Part shown: in pieces, positions 38,038-51,900 of the stretch
How positions within the stretch are numbered: the first letter of the stretch is position 1
Layout of the letters: every line of letters starts with the position of its first letter
Origin: Nemopilema nomurai
Taxonomy: Eukaryota > Cnidaria > Scyphozoa > Rhizostomeae > Rhizostomatidae
DNA length: 64,000 nt
NCBI GenBank assembly: GCA_003864495.1
Contig: ML133442.1
Coordinates: 1,615,731 to 1,679,730, forward strand
Direction of reading: 5' to 3'
The notes under the pieces: model-generated
The model's input: the letters and a program-made list of their open reading frames with translations, nothing else
Told to the model about the DNA's origin: nothing
The model's database searches: none
Program-made: the position numbers and the translations under genes

Positions 38038-41000
38038 CTACATCCCGGCAACTTCCACGCTAACAGGATGCTCGATCGAATACTTCAAGTCGAGCTCCTT
38101 AGTTGCCGAAGGCTTTATCTCCAACTTCCATTCGATATGATTCTTGTCAGTTAGTGTCACTGGTTGTTCTTCCATAACCTCAGACTTGGACCTTTGCGAA
38201 GGAATGACAGGCTCTTTAAGGACAACCTATATGGAAATGAAAGAAAATGACAGGCGTCAGAAAATGACAGGCGTCAGAAACTTTGTCAAACACAATGGAT
38301 TGATTAATAATAATAACATAGAAAACAAGTATGACAACCAACAGTTTGGCAGCTGGAAATAAGAGCAAATGTACCTTTAGTTTCTCTTCACTGCTTTTAG
38401 GCAACCTTTCTCTGACCTTGATTTTGATAGGAGTTGCTTTGGTGTTCTTGATAACAATTTGCTGGTGATAATCAGTGTGTTTCCATTTAGACACAACCCC
38501 AGCTTTTTGCGTAAATTTAGTCAAAGGCTTGTAGGTAACTTTGATAGCTGGATCAACACCAAGGGAAACTTCAAATTCTTCAAGTGGGCTCACAGCATTC
38601 ATGTTTGTCTGTTAGAAGTGAAACGCTCACAATCAAATATTATTCGGAAATATCAATTATTCACAATTACAAATGAAATACAAGCCAAAACTAATTCTTA
38701 CGTTCTATGTTGTGAAATGTTAGTAAAGAACTGAAGTCGAAAGGTCTTTCTGTCCAGTCCTTTTCACGCTCCTCACTTTGGCTTTGACAAGGATCTAACA
38801 AGTAAAAAGCCACGAACCTTTGTTAGAAAGTTGTTGTCCAAGAATACATTAGCAGGTCCCTCGAGCAAAGCATAGCTCGACTCATTTTTCACTTTTGCAT
38901 TCAAAAATGCATGAGCCACTAACGTGGGGACGCAGTCGTAGTCAAAAGCCGGTTTCAAGTCAATTTGGCAGATGGACACTTTGTGGCCAGTTTCGTCACT
39001 TTTGATAGTCGACTTCCGAGCAATGTTGAATGTTGCGCTCGTAATTCCCTCTTTGACTACTGTTGGGATGTATTGATGCTTTAGTGACTGGTTCATACTT
39101 GTCAACATTTGGGTACCCTGAAAAACAGTTACGAATGAAACTAGATTAGAGAAATAAATTTCACACCACAACCATAAGAAAACAATGTTACTTAAAGTTA
39201 CATGCTGGAACTGTAGCTACTGCAACTTAGCATACTGCAGTCGTTGTTAAATGTATCATGCCACTTGCCAAGTATCATGTCACAAAGCCTTAATTTCTCT
39301 AAATGACATCTTAAAAATGCTGCAAGATGTTCGCTTCACATACACCTAGAAAAGCTCCTAACTCTTCTTAGACTGCAGCCATAAAATCCAAAAGTGACAA
39401 TGGTGCAAAGCATCGGAAAAATGAACTTTGCAAACGTAACTACTTTTCGCCCGATACTCCTCAGTGTATGTAAACTTCAGAAAATGACCAAAGTTGACAA
39501 AAAGGGAAAAAGTTCGTCATTTCAGTTGGACTCTTCAAACAGAAGATACGAAGTAGACGTTGATTAGTAAGTTGACAGACTATCGCACGCTCTTCTCATA
39601 GCACTGTTTTTTTATCCACAATTCATTTTGTCAGCTTTGGATCATTTTCCAATGCCTTCATACCGCGAGGAGTATCGGACATTACAATGTTGCCACGCTA
39701 TTATGGAATATCAAAGCATAATTTTAGACGATGCTTGCTCGAAGCATTCGGACGACCTGTCTATCTAGAAACATATGCTTCAGAATGAACCATGTCCTTG
39801 TTTTGAGATAGAGCAACCAAGAGTTCATCTTTTCAAAACTAAAACAATTTTCGAAAAATGCAAGTTTCTGTAGAACACTTACACTTTCAAGCTCAGAAAA
39901 ACCACCAGAAGAGGCATCATATAAGCTAGTAGTAGAAAAATGAAGCTGAATGTCAAGATGTTTAATATCTCAGCAATAAAGAGCTATGAGGAGAATTTAG
40001 AGAAGTTCAAAGTGATTAAAAAGTTTTTTTGGATGAATAATGATCTGCCAACAGCAACAGCCTAAATAATATCTTGGAGGAATTCGGCTACAGAAAAGCA
40101 AGGAATAAATATCATATTGGATTTAAAATCTTAAGAAAAATAATAGCTTTATAACAAAGGGCAAAATGCATAAATACCTTGCACAATGAAGTTCCTCTCT
40201 AAATGAGTGGCGGGAGAAATGTTTCTTTGATTTACGAGGCAGGGTGCCAATACTGTGAATGTGCAGTGTTTCAAGCTCTGGGGGTGAGCCACCAACACTT
40301 GGAAGTGCCGAGCTTAGTGACAGCTTTGCATCAGGCCAGTCTTCACCTGTCTTTTGCTTGATAGTTCCAAAATACAGCAACTGAAAGAATACTAAATCAG
40401 TTGCGCTAATCCTTTCAAGAACATATTACGTTGCTACATTGTTCAGTGACAGCATTGTGCTACAATCTGTTTAGGCTTTTCCGTAACGAGGGCACATGCT
40501 CTCATGCATGCAAATGCTAACAAAACATTGAGCACTGACAATGACATTTCTCCAATTGAGCCATGAGTAAACTTTAGAACACTAGTAATCTGACGCTGCT
40601 TCAATGAAATTTACCATTAAAAATTGCAGTTCAATATTAATGACTATATAAACATTGTTATCAGGTTGTCCTTCTAACAGTAGAATAAGGAGTTGCCTGG
40701 CTGCAATGAAACAGATGCTTTCACATAGCATTATATTAAATATTCAATAAAATTCTACCTGTAGTGAGTTGTCTTTGCTAAATGCTCTTAAATCATAGAG
40801 AGGGGTCCATGATGCATCAGAGACAACATATGACAAAACCATCTGGCACTGTGTTGATTGTTCTACCTCCAACAAGATTGCAACTTGCCTAAGGGAAATT
40901 TAAATGATGTTGAAGTTCTTCACATTGGGCAAGTCAACAATTTGCTGAAAAATGTGCTTTTAGTTTATGCATAGTGCCTGCTTTGCATAAATGACATAAA

Positions 41001-43618
41001 TGACTTTGATGAATAATGAAAAAATTTTCAGTCAAACAGATCCATTTTCTATGTGAGGATATGGCAACATATGTCATAAACACATGCATATCCATGTTTA
41101 TTTTACTACAAAATTAAAAGAATTGAGATCCAAGTTAAATAATAAATTCCAAAAGGCGTTTGAGACAATTCCTGCATACTTATCATCATATGCATGTGAG
41201 CTGGATCCCCAAAGTGAATTAAGTTCTTCCAGTCGTTCATCAATTTGCTTCATCTTCTGCTCTAAAGAAATCAATTCATTCTTGCTTTCAAACAACTGCT
41301 CATTTAGCTTCTTCACTTGAGTATGATGGAAGTTGACAAAAGCAGCAACATTTTCTAAACTTTTCTTGTCAAATGATTCAACCAGCTTGTCACTAACCTG
41401 CAAAACAAAAACTTTTATGAGCAGAAAGTTTTGTAAGTAGAAAAAAATCGTGAAATTTAGGACATTACTTTAGCAAATTAAGATTTTTTCTGCAAATTTC
41501 ATGACAAAATCTTTTGCAATCAAGAAAAAAAAACACTTTCATTTGAAAAAAACTTTCACAATTGAAGAAACGTGGGGGGAAAACACAATTTTCTAGTATT
41601 TGTTTACAGTATTATAGCCCAAGAGACTAAAGATTGGGGTGATTTTGGAACAGGAATGTAAAAGACTGAAGAAGCAAAAACATTTATTGAAAACTTCTGT
41701 GTGTCAAGAATTTTCTGTAATTTTGCCAGCAAAAACTCTCAGGAGTTTTGAGTTTAGATTATGCCTTGGCAGTAACTTTCACAGTAAATGCAAACATGAA
41801 AGTTGCAAAACTTACCATCCGAAAGGTTTCTGCCCTAAAATTAACTATCATACAGCTGTCACTTCTTGAAATAAACCAAATGATAAGTTTACAATAAACA
41901 ATGAAAATATTTTTACTAGTAACCAAACATTCCAAAGCTAATGAATCAAAATGGATTTTAATTGGGATTGGTATTACATAAAAACAAAGTCTGGGAGTAA
42001 TTAGAAATCGTTAAATTTTTGAGAAACTATAAGAAGGTAGGGAAAATGTAGCTTAGGCAAATTGACAAAAAAAAAATAGGCAAACATTGTCTAACATAAA
42101 AGAAAATTCACATAGGCAAATTCTTTCTGAATTCGTAAAAAGGAAACAGTCTCTTGCCAACAATTTTATTATTAATTTTTTAATCAATTTAAAAAAACCT
42201 TGTTATTTCAAAGAGAACAAAGACATAGTCAAAGAACATTTTTGTGGTAACATCAAGAGCCTGCTTCCTTAAACTGTTTGTGCTCACAGATCTAAACACC
42301 CTGTTTGTTTAAACTCTTTGATATTTGTCATGGGCATGTCAAAAACCATGACAGCAGCTCAGAGCATGCAAAACTGTTTAACTTTCTAGTTGAAAGTGGA
42401 TATGCAATAAAATTATGAGAAATGACAATCTGCTTACATGAGGAGTTGGTCTTAGTCTTTCACCATAGCTCCTCAAAAATGCTTTCTCTTCTTCTAGTAG
42501 TTCAATAGTATCTTTAATCTGTTTGATTGCATTATCTGTATCAATTCTGGTCTCCTTTAGAGTCTGTGTTTCAGTTTTGGTAGTTTCTGGGTTTGGGTCC
42601 TTCTCCTTTGTTATGTATAAGCGCTTTGTAAGGTATGAAACTTCCAGTATCTTTGCATTCCCTAAGCATGTTACTCTGCATAGAAATAGGGCATATACTC
42701 TGTTATTATGTGATCTTGTTATATATCTAATATACATACAATCTAAAGCTTTTAACCCTCAATATGGCACATTCTATGCTAACAAAAACAGATACTGCTG
42801 CTTCAAGCTGAATGTAGGCAAATACATAATTATCTAGCTTCAGTTCTAGTAATGAAATTAAAATGATGATTTGCAAAAATTTCTCACAACTAAGAATCAT
42901 TATAATAAATTCTAAAGAATTATCCACCTTCAAATCTCAAAATCATATATACTAAGCATATCAAGCTAATTACAAGTTACATCAACCTATAGCTGTATAA
43001 TCACAATCAGTAATGTGTTAGAATTCTTCATACCAAAGGCTCCAATAAAGAATGGAAAGCAAGAACGAAAACTTTCTCTACCAAAAACGGTGATCACAAC
43101 AACAGAACAACTTTACACAAGGAAGACAAAAACGTGCTATATTGTAAAACAAAAGAGGTGTTGGTGATAGCAATAACACAATAATCAAAAGGCTGTCCAT
43201 TATTTCTATGATGGGGGTAACTAAAACATCGCATCATCATAATTCCAACATAATGTAACTTTGAAGATAAAAAATGGAAAAAGATTCAAATAAACAGCAT
43301 TAGTTTTACACAAATCAATCAATTAACATAAACTGCACAAAGAAAACAGAATCACCTTATCGAGTCTTCATCCATGCAAGATGGCAACCCGGTGACTAGC
43401 ACTTCATTTTCACCGTTAGCCAGACTCACGTTAACCAGTCTTCCCACCTCGGCTCGGTCAAGAAACACAGTCACCTCTTGGACAGGACAAGAAGAGGCCT
43501 GAATCTCTTGCTTTGCTTCATTCTTATGAGAGCTTCCTTGGCTTTCACCTGCGGCACAATAATCTATCTGCACAGAATCTTCAAACTCGATGGTCGATAT
43601 TTCATCTGGTGCTGCCAT
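38038..43618 (-). CDS. DUF4140/DUF4139 domain protein (F37C4.5-like)
   Basis: Nine minus-strand exons join without phase conflict: 43618-43356, 42675-42438, 41397-41180, 40888-40759, 40380-40178, 39925-39883, 39117-38818, 38608-38375, 38226-38038 (TAG), coding 605 residues. The N-terminal DUF4140 part shows VQEVTVFLDRAEVGRLVNV and the GLP motif. A coiled-coil stretch (residues about 110-235, rich in E, K, L) comes next. The DUF4139 part has SYVVSDASWTPLYDLRA, GEDWPDAKLSLSSALPS, GITSATFNIARKSTI, GPANVFLDNNF, EEFEVSLGVDP and the closing KELDLKYSIEHPV. The family is widespread (C. elegans F37C4.5, bacterial relatives called mucoidy-inhibitor A-like) but its biochemical role is unknown; it may be a scaffold. 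One exon is only 43 nt. The start is the ATG at 43618; the first in-frame codons upstream lack ATG. Confidence 0.93.
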
Positions 43619-44564
43619 TTTCAACCCTTAGAGTAATTTGGGTAAGTAATTACGCCCATGTTTCCATCCTCATTGATCCGCCTCTACCTGGATCGTGATG
43701 TTAACACAGAATAGAAACGAGGCCAGTGGACTTTTAAAAAAGACTTTTTTAGATCAGTGGTTGTACTGTCATTTGCTTTGCCGTGATATTTTCGCATGGC
43801 AATGACCTCAAAGCCGTGCCTGTGGCAAACAAAGTTTCCCTTAAACTTTAGCTTTTTATTTTCATGCGCAACATAACACCTTCCTCCTGTTTCTGCTTTC
43901 TTATCTAACGTTGAACAAAATTCTGAGCAGTTAAAGAAAGGCTGGATCGAGAATCAGCAGCCATCACAGTTGTGACCCTATCAGCCAGAGCCTTGATCTA
44001 AACGCCGCGGGGTCACAGTTAAAAGCAGAAAGGAAACTTCGCAGAAGCTTCGGTTGGCCGCTGGGTTGCTCACACCGCCCACAGGCACCGCGCGCCGGCT
44101 TCGTCAGTTGGTTTCACCACTGCTCAGTTCATTATCGCCTACAATATTATCGCCTTTAAAGACGATGTTGACTTATTCTAAAGCTCTAAAAAACACTGAA
44201 AAAGCAGTAGTAACATAAAAAAGAAACTTTTGACTACCACACTTGACTGTTAGCATTAATTTGTTAGATAATATCGTCATAACATAATAGGCCTAATTAT
44301 TTATGGCTCACAAAAGACGATTTAATACATTTCAGATTACAATAATATATCTACAGGTTGACTCGTAAGTCTTACATACGCAAGTCTTCGTTCTTTAATT
44401 TCAAAAAAATAAATTGTAAAATTTCTCTTTTTCAATGTGAACACCTTTGCATATAAATATAAGTGGCCTTGAGGTAGGTTCCTTATAAAAAAGCGTGTTT
44501 GTGGTGGCTGGGTATCTTTTGCCATGACCACTGGGACAGAAGGGGTATTTCTATAGAGTGGTGG
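43619..44564. other. Upstream region of the DUF4139 gene
   Basis: The presumed promoter and 5' UTR of the minus-strand DUF4139 gene. There is a local GC-rich patch at about 44,000-44,110, and the truncated transposon end at 44,465-44,498. No coding exon is recognised. Confidence 0.55.
44465..44498. mobile_element. Truncated terminus of the AAGGAAC-family MITE, copy C
   Basis: Thirty-four bases matching the right end of copy A (15,400-15,433) with one difference: GGCCTTGAGG, then TAGGTTCCTTAT and AAAAAAGCGTGT. The rest of the element is absent. Confidence 0.75.
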
Positions 44565-46180
44565 AGGATTACTGGTGCTTAAAGAGGACTAACTTACCTT
44601 TTTACGTATTTTTTGCTCCAGAAAGCTTGTTAGTTGTCCTCTTTCCCATGTGAAACAGTCTGATTTTGCAGTTTGTCTGTGAAATGTTCTTGATAAGCGA
44701 GAACAGGTGATTATCTATGACTGCAGTTTCAGGAATTCAGCTCTTTAAAGGTGGTTGACAAGTTAATATCTTATAACACTGATGTTGAAATTGCAGCAGG
44801 GATGCCTTTTAGCTAAGGCAGCTTACCTTTAGTTGTGGTTAACATTCTTTGGACATGTTTTTCTGTTTCTTAACAAACAGCTACCACGCTTTTTGTTGGC
44901 TTAAATAGGCCTCCTCTGTCTTTCAGGTCAAGAAAGGATGATGTTGGTGTATGGCTACTGGACCCAAGTGCACTCAGTGGCGCAGAGAGGGGGGCAGGAG
45001 GGGCAATTTGCCTCAGGGCCTCGGCCTGAAAGGGGCCCCCAAATTATGATGAAAATTTTTCACATACATGAAATATTTACAGATTAATCTTTTAAGCTGA
45101 GTTTCCCTGAGTTTGGCAAAATTGTACTTATTGGTGGGAGCGAATCCCTGATAAAATTAGGTAACCCATATAATCTTGTAATCTATGGCCAGTTAAGTGA
45201 GTCATGTTTGCATTTAGAATCGTTGCATAAAGCTTTATGAAATGCGTAGTTCTTTGGGATTTTCTATATAAAAGTACGTAGAATAAATACTTGCTTTCAT
45301 TTTAGATTCTAAGATTGTGTAGCTCATTAGAAAAAAAATAACCAGAATTGAAGGAGCACATTTTGAAGTCCACTTTAATCAGCTAAGCGGGTGTGGTCAA
45401 AAGCGTATTTCAATTGCCTATCTTTAGAATTAATGATTTTATTACATTTTAGGATATTTTATTCATATTCTATAACGTGCACAAACGTTTGGAAATAATG
45501 AGCGTTTCCCATTCAAATAATTGGAAATAGTGGGCGTGGTCCCAAATTGTTTTGGATCCGACTCCAGGACCCCGACCGGGACCTTGCCCCAGGGCCCAAG
45601 CCGCCTCTCGGCGGCCCTGGGTGCACTACAACATGTCAAGCTACAAGCTTCTTTTCCACAATACGAGCAACAAGCCCAGCAATGTAGGAGATAGCAGCCC
45701 GTTTGTACTCAGAAAGCTTTGATATGCTTCTAATGCAGTAGTCATGGTCAAAATTCAGTGGTGTTTGCCTGTCAGATAAGTAATATTTTCTCATCAAGGA
45801 TGTTTCTGAGATGGATATTTCTTGAACACCTATTGTGCAGTTGTCACACACCACAAAGAGAATGTCTGTCAGGTCTTGGCTTTGACAGTTTCCATTTCCT
45901 CTCTGGATGCTACTTCTCATCAACAGCCTTTTATAAGCAGCAGTAAATTGCTGAGTAGTTGGGTTGTTGTTAAACCCACCAGCTGAACGAATGGCTGCAA
46001 AGAAGAGCTCTTAATGATCCTGACTCAATTTGTATATCAAGATATACTTCAGTGATGCTTCCTGTCTTTCAACGAAAGAAGCAAACAGAATCTGTGTGCT
46101 GCGTATGGCTACCAAAAACCTAATGAACCCAGTCTTCCTCCTTGTTTGGTACATTGTTAGTACCAGTTTTAACTTACTTG
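44565..46180 (-). pseudogene. P-element-like (THAP9-type) transposase remnant, interrupted
   Basis: Read on the minus strand from about 46,180, the DNA encodes broken stretches typical of the C-terminal half of P-element/THAP9 transposases: FLVAIRSTQI, LKYILIYKLSQDH, then (after a stop) ELFFAAIRSAGGFNNNPTT, then AAISYIAGLVARIVEKKL. After the insertion at 44,975-45,619 it continues with SFLDLKDRGGLFKPTKSVVA, ETEKHVQRMLTTTKGKL and finally LVLFKHQ. In-frame stops and at least two frameshifts show it is dead. The N-terminal THAP domain is not seen. The assignment rests on recognising the conserved order of these motifs. Confidence 0.82.
44975..45619. mobile_element. hAT-type non-autonomous transposon (MITE) nested in the P-element remnant
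   Basis: A 645-bp element with GC-rich imperfect terminal inverted repeats: left CAGTGGCGCAGAGAGG, and right (reverse complement) CAGGGCCGCCGAGAGG. The interior is AT-rich and non-coding. The 8 bp before the left end (AGTGCACT) and after the right end (GGTGCACT) match at 7 of 8 positions, as expected for hAT target duplication. The flanks read on from each other as parts of the same transposase remnant. Confidence 0.88.
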
Positions 46181-48945
46181 CCAGTTAGTACTCGTTTCGA
46201 TTCATCCCAGCAGACCAAGTTGTTAAGGGGGCCTTTGACAGGTTTGCTGCTTTGCGGCTGGACCCCGCAGCCTCCTGATTTTGCAGCCTCCTGATTTGGG
46301 TATTATTTTTCTGCGGGTTGCGGCTATAGCAAAGGATGCGTCTTTCGGTGGAAAATCACGATGGTTTATGGCTTATATGATACGGTTGCGGCTCCTGGCT
46401 GCAACTACGGCTTGTGGCCAGGCCATTCAATTGACTTCACTTCATTCCCTTTTCTTATTAGCAAGTAATTGGTTCTGAATTACCTTTCAATAATTATTAT
46501 TGACATTTGCTTGATACCGCGGCTTTTCTTGCTTCGAATGCACGACGTATCGCATTCCTGACTTTGTTGATGTGCCGAGAAACACTTTTTTAGGAATGAA
46601 GTGTCTATATGAATATTGAGGCTCGAAATTGCTAAAAACTAAGAGTAATTTAAGAAAAATTCCACGCTCAACCTTCATCAAGACTAAAATTTCTCCTTAA
46701 TTTGCGTTTTCCTCTCAAGCAAAGAAACTGTCACCTTGACGTTTTATACATGAGGCTCGATTGATGAAATGTGAAGAAAGTTTGGGTCATGAAATGACTA
46801 AACGCCTTGATAAATGACTAGGTGAGCTACTTGCGATCATGTAGACGGGCCTAGGCTAGGCCTCCGCAAAACTTACATTAAATAGGGATCTGATGACGCT
46901 GTGAACTGATGGCGAACTAGACTGTGTCGAAGAACGGTACAGTTTGACCGCGCGCCACTACGCCGGCTCATTGCCATCCAACAGTTCTCCTTCACAGCAA
47001 TTTTAATTTCTTCTGCATTTGAAGCAGTGTAATCTTTAGATCTAAACCAGGAGTTTGCTTTAATTACTAAAACATTGGAGGTTGGTGAAATATTTCTAAA
47101 ACATTTCTGTCGGAGATGGTCACACGTAGAGCCTTGCTCGAAATTGACATGATAAATAATGAGCCATAACCAAGTCTTTTTTTTGTCCCACTCCTCATGA
47201 ACACTGGATATTATTTTTGGGTGTGTCATATCCGAACATGCTCAAAATATACTTTTCTCCACAGAGACAGTCTTTCGAACAAATAATTGCTTGAATGGCA
47301 CCGATGTGTTTTTTGTACTGCATCGAAGCTACGTTTTCAACATTCGGCCAGGATAGAATCGCGCAGGCCCGAAGCGTTCTTTTCAAAATCTGTTTGAAAA
47401 TAAAAACACACACATCACATCCATTTGCCTCTCCGTACGAGGTTGAACTTAAGCGTTAGTTGGACCATTATTGAACTGCTAGACATTCACATGTTGTCGA
47501 TGTAATAGACTTGGTTCTAGAATAGCTTTTATACCATACGTCTAGGGAAGAAATGAATTTTTTTTCCTTAAGAACTCTCATTTAGGAAAAAACCTCAGCA
47601 ATTTTAAAAAAGTTGTGAAACGGGTGTAATAAGTTGTCCTATTCTCTTTTTGGTGGTCGGCTATTTAGATGTCTTCCGAGGTCAGTTTTCGGGAGATGGA
47701 AAAGAAGTTTGCGGGCAAAAGAGCACTTGAGATCGTCATTAATGTCATGGAGCCAAGGCGAAAAGTATCTTTCATTAGTGCCAAAAAGTTTCAACTCCTT
47801 AATTGCCGGTCTTAAAACCACTTACTTGGAACTTCTTAGAACGAAAAAGTACATTGACATTCAACTGAATGTAATATATTTGCTTTGCCTAATTGATTTG
47901 ACTATAAATCAGTTTTAGTGCAGTAGAAACATCCTACACAGAGACAATTTAAACCCTTATTATTACACCAAAATACAAAAACACCAAAATGATTACAACT
48001 CTGAACTAAAAATGATTCTTGTAAATAAATTCTGAAACGGTCTTGTAAATAAATTCTTTCAACATAAATATTAAGTTCAAGACAAATGAGCCAAAAATGA
48101 GAATGGTCAACAATCAAACATTCTATTTAAAGTCATTTTACCCTGATACATGATTATTGTCAATATCAAGTCGGCCAATGGGATCCTTTATCAAACTTTT
48201 ACTAAACTTGCGCGAAATTAAAAAAGGCTGTCTAGGATATAAAAATAATGGCTCTTTTCTTTCCTTTAGCAGTTGTTAAACACTTGGTTGTAACAGGTTC
48301 TCTCCCATTTCTAACTTGTAAACTGAGAACAATCTCCTTCAGAATCAAAAGCAAAGTATCTAACACTAACTAAATAAACAAAAAAGGTCTTGCTAAAGAT
48401 GCCTTCTTTTTTGGCACACACAGGTTTCTCCAAATGTTAGTCAACTAAGGTCATGTCACTGAATAGCTTATGTATGCTGCAAGGAGAAGCAAGGCTTCAC
48501 TCTGGGTGGGTTTCTGACAAAAATCAAATCTCAACAGAATCTATTGCGATTTAATGAATTTGCATCATAGGCTATAACTCCATGATAATAAAGGCATCGA
48601 CAGTCTGCAAATGAAAGTAAACAAAAGCAATTATATCAAAATGAAGAGTTTTTGTCAACTGTTGTTAAAAATTCAAATATACAGAAAAGCTGAAAGAAAA
48701 CTTTAACCCAGAAGAACTAGAGCAACAGAATTGATCACGAATGTAAAATCATCAAAAATTAAAAAGGTTCTGTCGTAAAACTGACCTTATACCAAATCAC
48801 AAGTAACAAGCAAATTAATACTTACAGTAAATTAAAAAATGCGCACTAAAAGATAGAAATCACTTAACAATTACCATTGATTAGACTAGCAACTATTTGT
48901 TGGTCAATAAATATAAATTCATTCCCTACAATTAATTCTTGCTAA
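46181..48945. other. Intergenic region with unassigned minus-strand open frames
   Basis: There is an 18-bp tandem (GCAGCCTCCTGATTT unit) at about 46,266-46,300. Two overlapping minus-strand open frames at 46,873-47,229 and 47,195-47,413 look protein-like in composition but match nothing I recognise. A third minus-strand frame at 47,639-47,821 is likewise unassigned. A 24-bp tandem (CTTGTAAATAAATTCT unit) sits at about 48,017-48,057. This may be further transposon debris. Confidence 0.5.
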
Positions 48946-51900
48946 TCATTCGTCAAAGATGATTTCTTCTTTGCTGACGATTGTAAATGGTCCTGCAAAC
49001 CGGAAAAAGGGAAATAAAACTTCCACTTTTACAAGTAGATGGATTAAATGCTAAAAATATTTTAAAAGCAAATAAATGTGCTGTTAGATTTTATTGAAAA
49101 CTTGCAGCAAATTACAAATGATTAGCAGAAAAAGTTGAAACCACTAAATTACACAAGGCAGCATCAATTTTGCAAAGTAACCAAATCAAAAAGCTCCCTT
49201 TCATTACAAAACCTTTGAACTGAAAAAACTTTCAATCAATCTATAAATTTCTAATCAGCATTCTTGATAAGACCCTTCAAGTGAAATTCAGAAGATTCTA
49301 AAAAATAATTAACACAATCACCCTGTATAACAGGCTTACTTGCAAAAAGTAAGTCACAATGACAGTTTACTGGTTATTGACTGGAAATATATTCAAGAGC
49401 TGTTTGCTTTAACTTGGCAACAACAATTTCCTCGAAAGAGAAATTGAAAGAAGCAACGGTTTATTTAGATCAATTTATATCAATCAATTTTGAAACCACG
49501 CAAGGTTATTTGTATAACAATTAGCAAGGAGTGCGATTTAAAGAGTGCTTATAAACTCAAAGTCCTGGTATAAGTAGTGAATAGTCCAGTAAAGTTCAGA
49601 ACAGACAGCACTTCTCATTCATAATACAGGCTTCTTCATATCCAGTTCAATCGCACTCCTAGAACATTTCAGGCGTGCAGTTGAAAATCTGGTAAAATCA
49701 CATACTAGATGTTGAACAGAAAGAACTTCCTTTAAGCAGGGAACCAATAAAGATGTACACATGGGCATACCTACACAGGGGGTTTGAGGGATGGTTCTCT
49801 CCCCACTTTTGGAAAGTTGGCTTATGGATAGATTGTCTGTAGATGTGTATCTTGACTTAATATAGTATATTGGTGTGTATCGAAAACTATCTAACCTCAA
49901 TCAAAGAAATAAAGATGCCCAAAAATGATGAGAATTTCACAAGTAGGAGACAAAAAAAACAAGGAGTGGCTGGAGTGATATGAGCTAAAGTGGCAAGAGA
50001 AAGCTTGGAAAAATGTCTTATTTGCTGAAAGGATCTTATTTCCTTGTAGCTGATAAGAACATATTGATAAGACAGTTGAAACTCACAATGCACAACTGTG
50101 AGATAAGTTGACTAGCAAGAGTTGAATTTTGGTCAGGAAATTCACCCATTTACACCCCATTACTCCATATTGCCAAGATACGCCCTTGGATGAATATCAG
50201 TGGATGAATTCGACATCTTCTATAAGATTTAGTCATGTACCCTCAATACCCTGTTTTGACTGGAACGTCTCAGCAATACCCTCCTAGGCCTACTTCAGGA
50301 AAGAGCTCAGTTCCTTCATTGCTCCTTTCCTTTTCTTTGCAAACGATCCCATTTTTCTCAAAACTGTCCAATAAAACAAGAATCAACCCACAACTATTGA
50401 ATGTGAGTCAGTTATATGTATTTTCTTGACTTCTTCAAGTAAATTGATGCTTGTTTGATTTGAACTGGAAGCCATGCAACACAATGAAGTCGGACAAATG
50501 ATGGGAGTTTGAAAATTTTCCAGTAAATCATGGATTGACAGTAAAAAGAATGCTAATGCCAGAACAAGGGGTGTGCAATCCTCACACTCCTAGGAAAAGG
50601 AAGGCATGAGCCAAGTTGTGCACCAAGGTGTGAAAGAATGATTATGTAGTGATGCTATCCAGATCTTAGCTTGTGTTCCTTTTTCGCATCTTGCTTTCAC
50701 TATACGTACACTGCGCATATGTAACGCTGTGTTTGTGTAAACAGTTAGTTGAATTCAAAAGACTGTAAACCAAGATGTTCATCTCTTGACACGCTCCTTT
50801 CGTTCAATAAATACTCCATATTCATCAACAACAAAGGTTGTTAAAATCACACACCATTCCAAGTAAAGCCTGCAGTTATGTCATATTTGTCAGCTTGACA
50901 CATTATAAGAATAAAAACAAACTAGTTATATATAAGTTGAAAAGGAATTTAAAAGAAAATTTGTTGTACCTTTGTAACTTTCAGTCAGATTCATAATTCA
51001 CTCTTGCCTCTAAAAAAAGAATGATGTCCTTCAATGGTAAAGGGCTACTGAAGTCAGTAACATTACTTATTAAAAAGAAATGTTAAGTTGATGTGGAACA
51101 TAGGTTTATTCTAATTTTGCTGATTTAATTGATTCAAGCTGCTTTATTCATAAACGTAATGGGGAAAAGCTAGAAAAAAGTTGGATCAAGTACAGAAATA
51201 TCAGGTTCTAGCAGTCTGGTTTCAAATTGAGTGATGCAATTATTGTTATGCTATTTGTCACATTGGCTTTAGGAGACAAATAGAGAATCACAATTTAGAT
51301 CTGGCATACCATTTTTACGTTCTTTCACATCCGAATGCAATTTTGTGCCAACATAAAACACCACTGGCAGAAAGCAAAAGAAGCATGTCAAGGCAATGAC
51401 TGGTTCTTGATCAGCCGCTGGAGATTTGCAGAATTTTCCCCAAAGTCGGCGAGTTTCATTGAACTAAAAAATTTTAGCATTAACAATTATACTTTTCATC
51501 CAACAAATGGAAAAACTATGGTGCATTGATTAATGCTGACAGCAAGACAATATTGTGTCACTTATCTCTATGCAAGATATCACAGCAAATTTTTAAAACT
51601 ACTTTGAATCAAATAACTTTAGTCAGCACTTTCCTGACTGAAACATGCAGAGCTTAGAAATAAGGGACAATCAAATTACAATAGCCACTCAGGGCAGTGG
51701 AAACCAAAAGCGCAGAACTACATAGCCCTTATTCACTTTAATCATTTATGTTCATGCTATATACATTAAAAAGACCTACTAGCATTTTGTTAAAAACTCT
51801 TTTGCTTCAAATATAGAGAAGATTTAAAGCAATAAAGAAAGGTTATTGACATTAAAAAACTGTTGAAAAGCTTCCGCTGCATCATCAAATGTATGACTGC

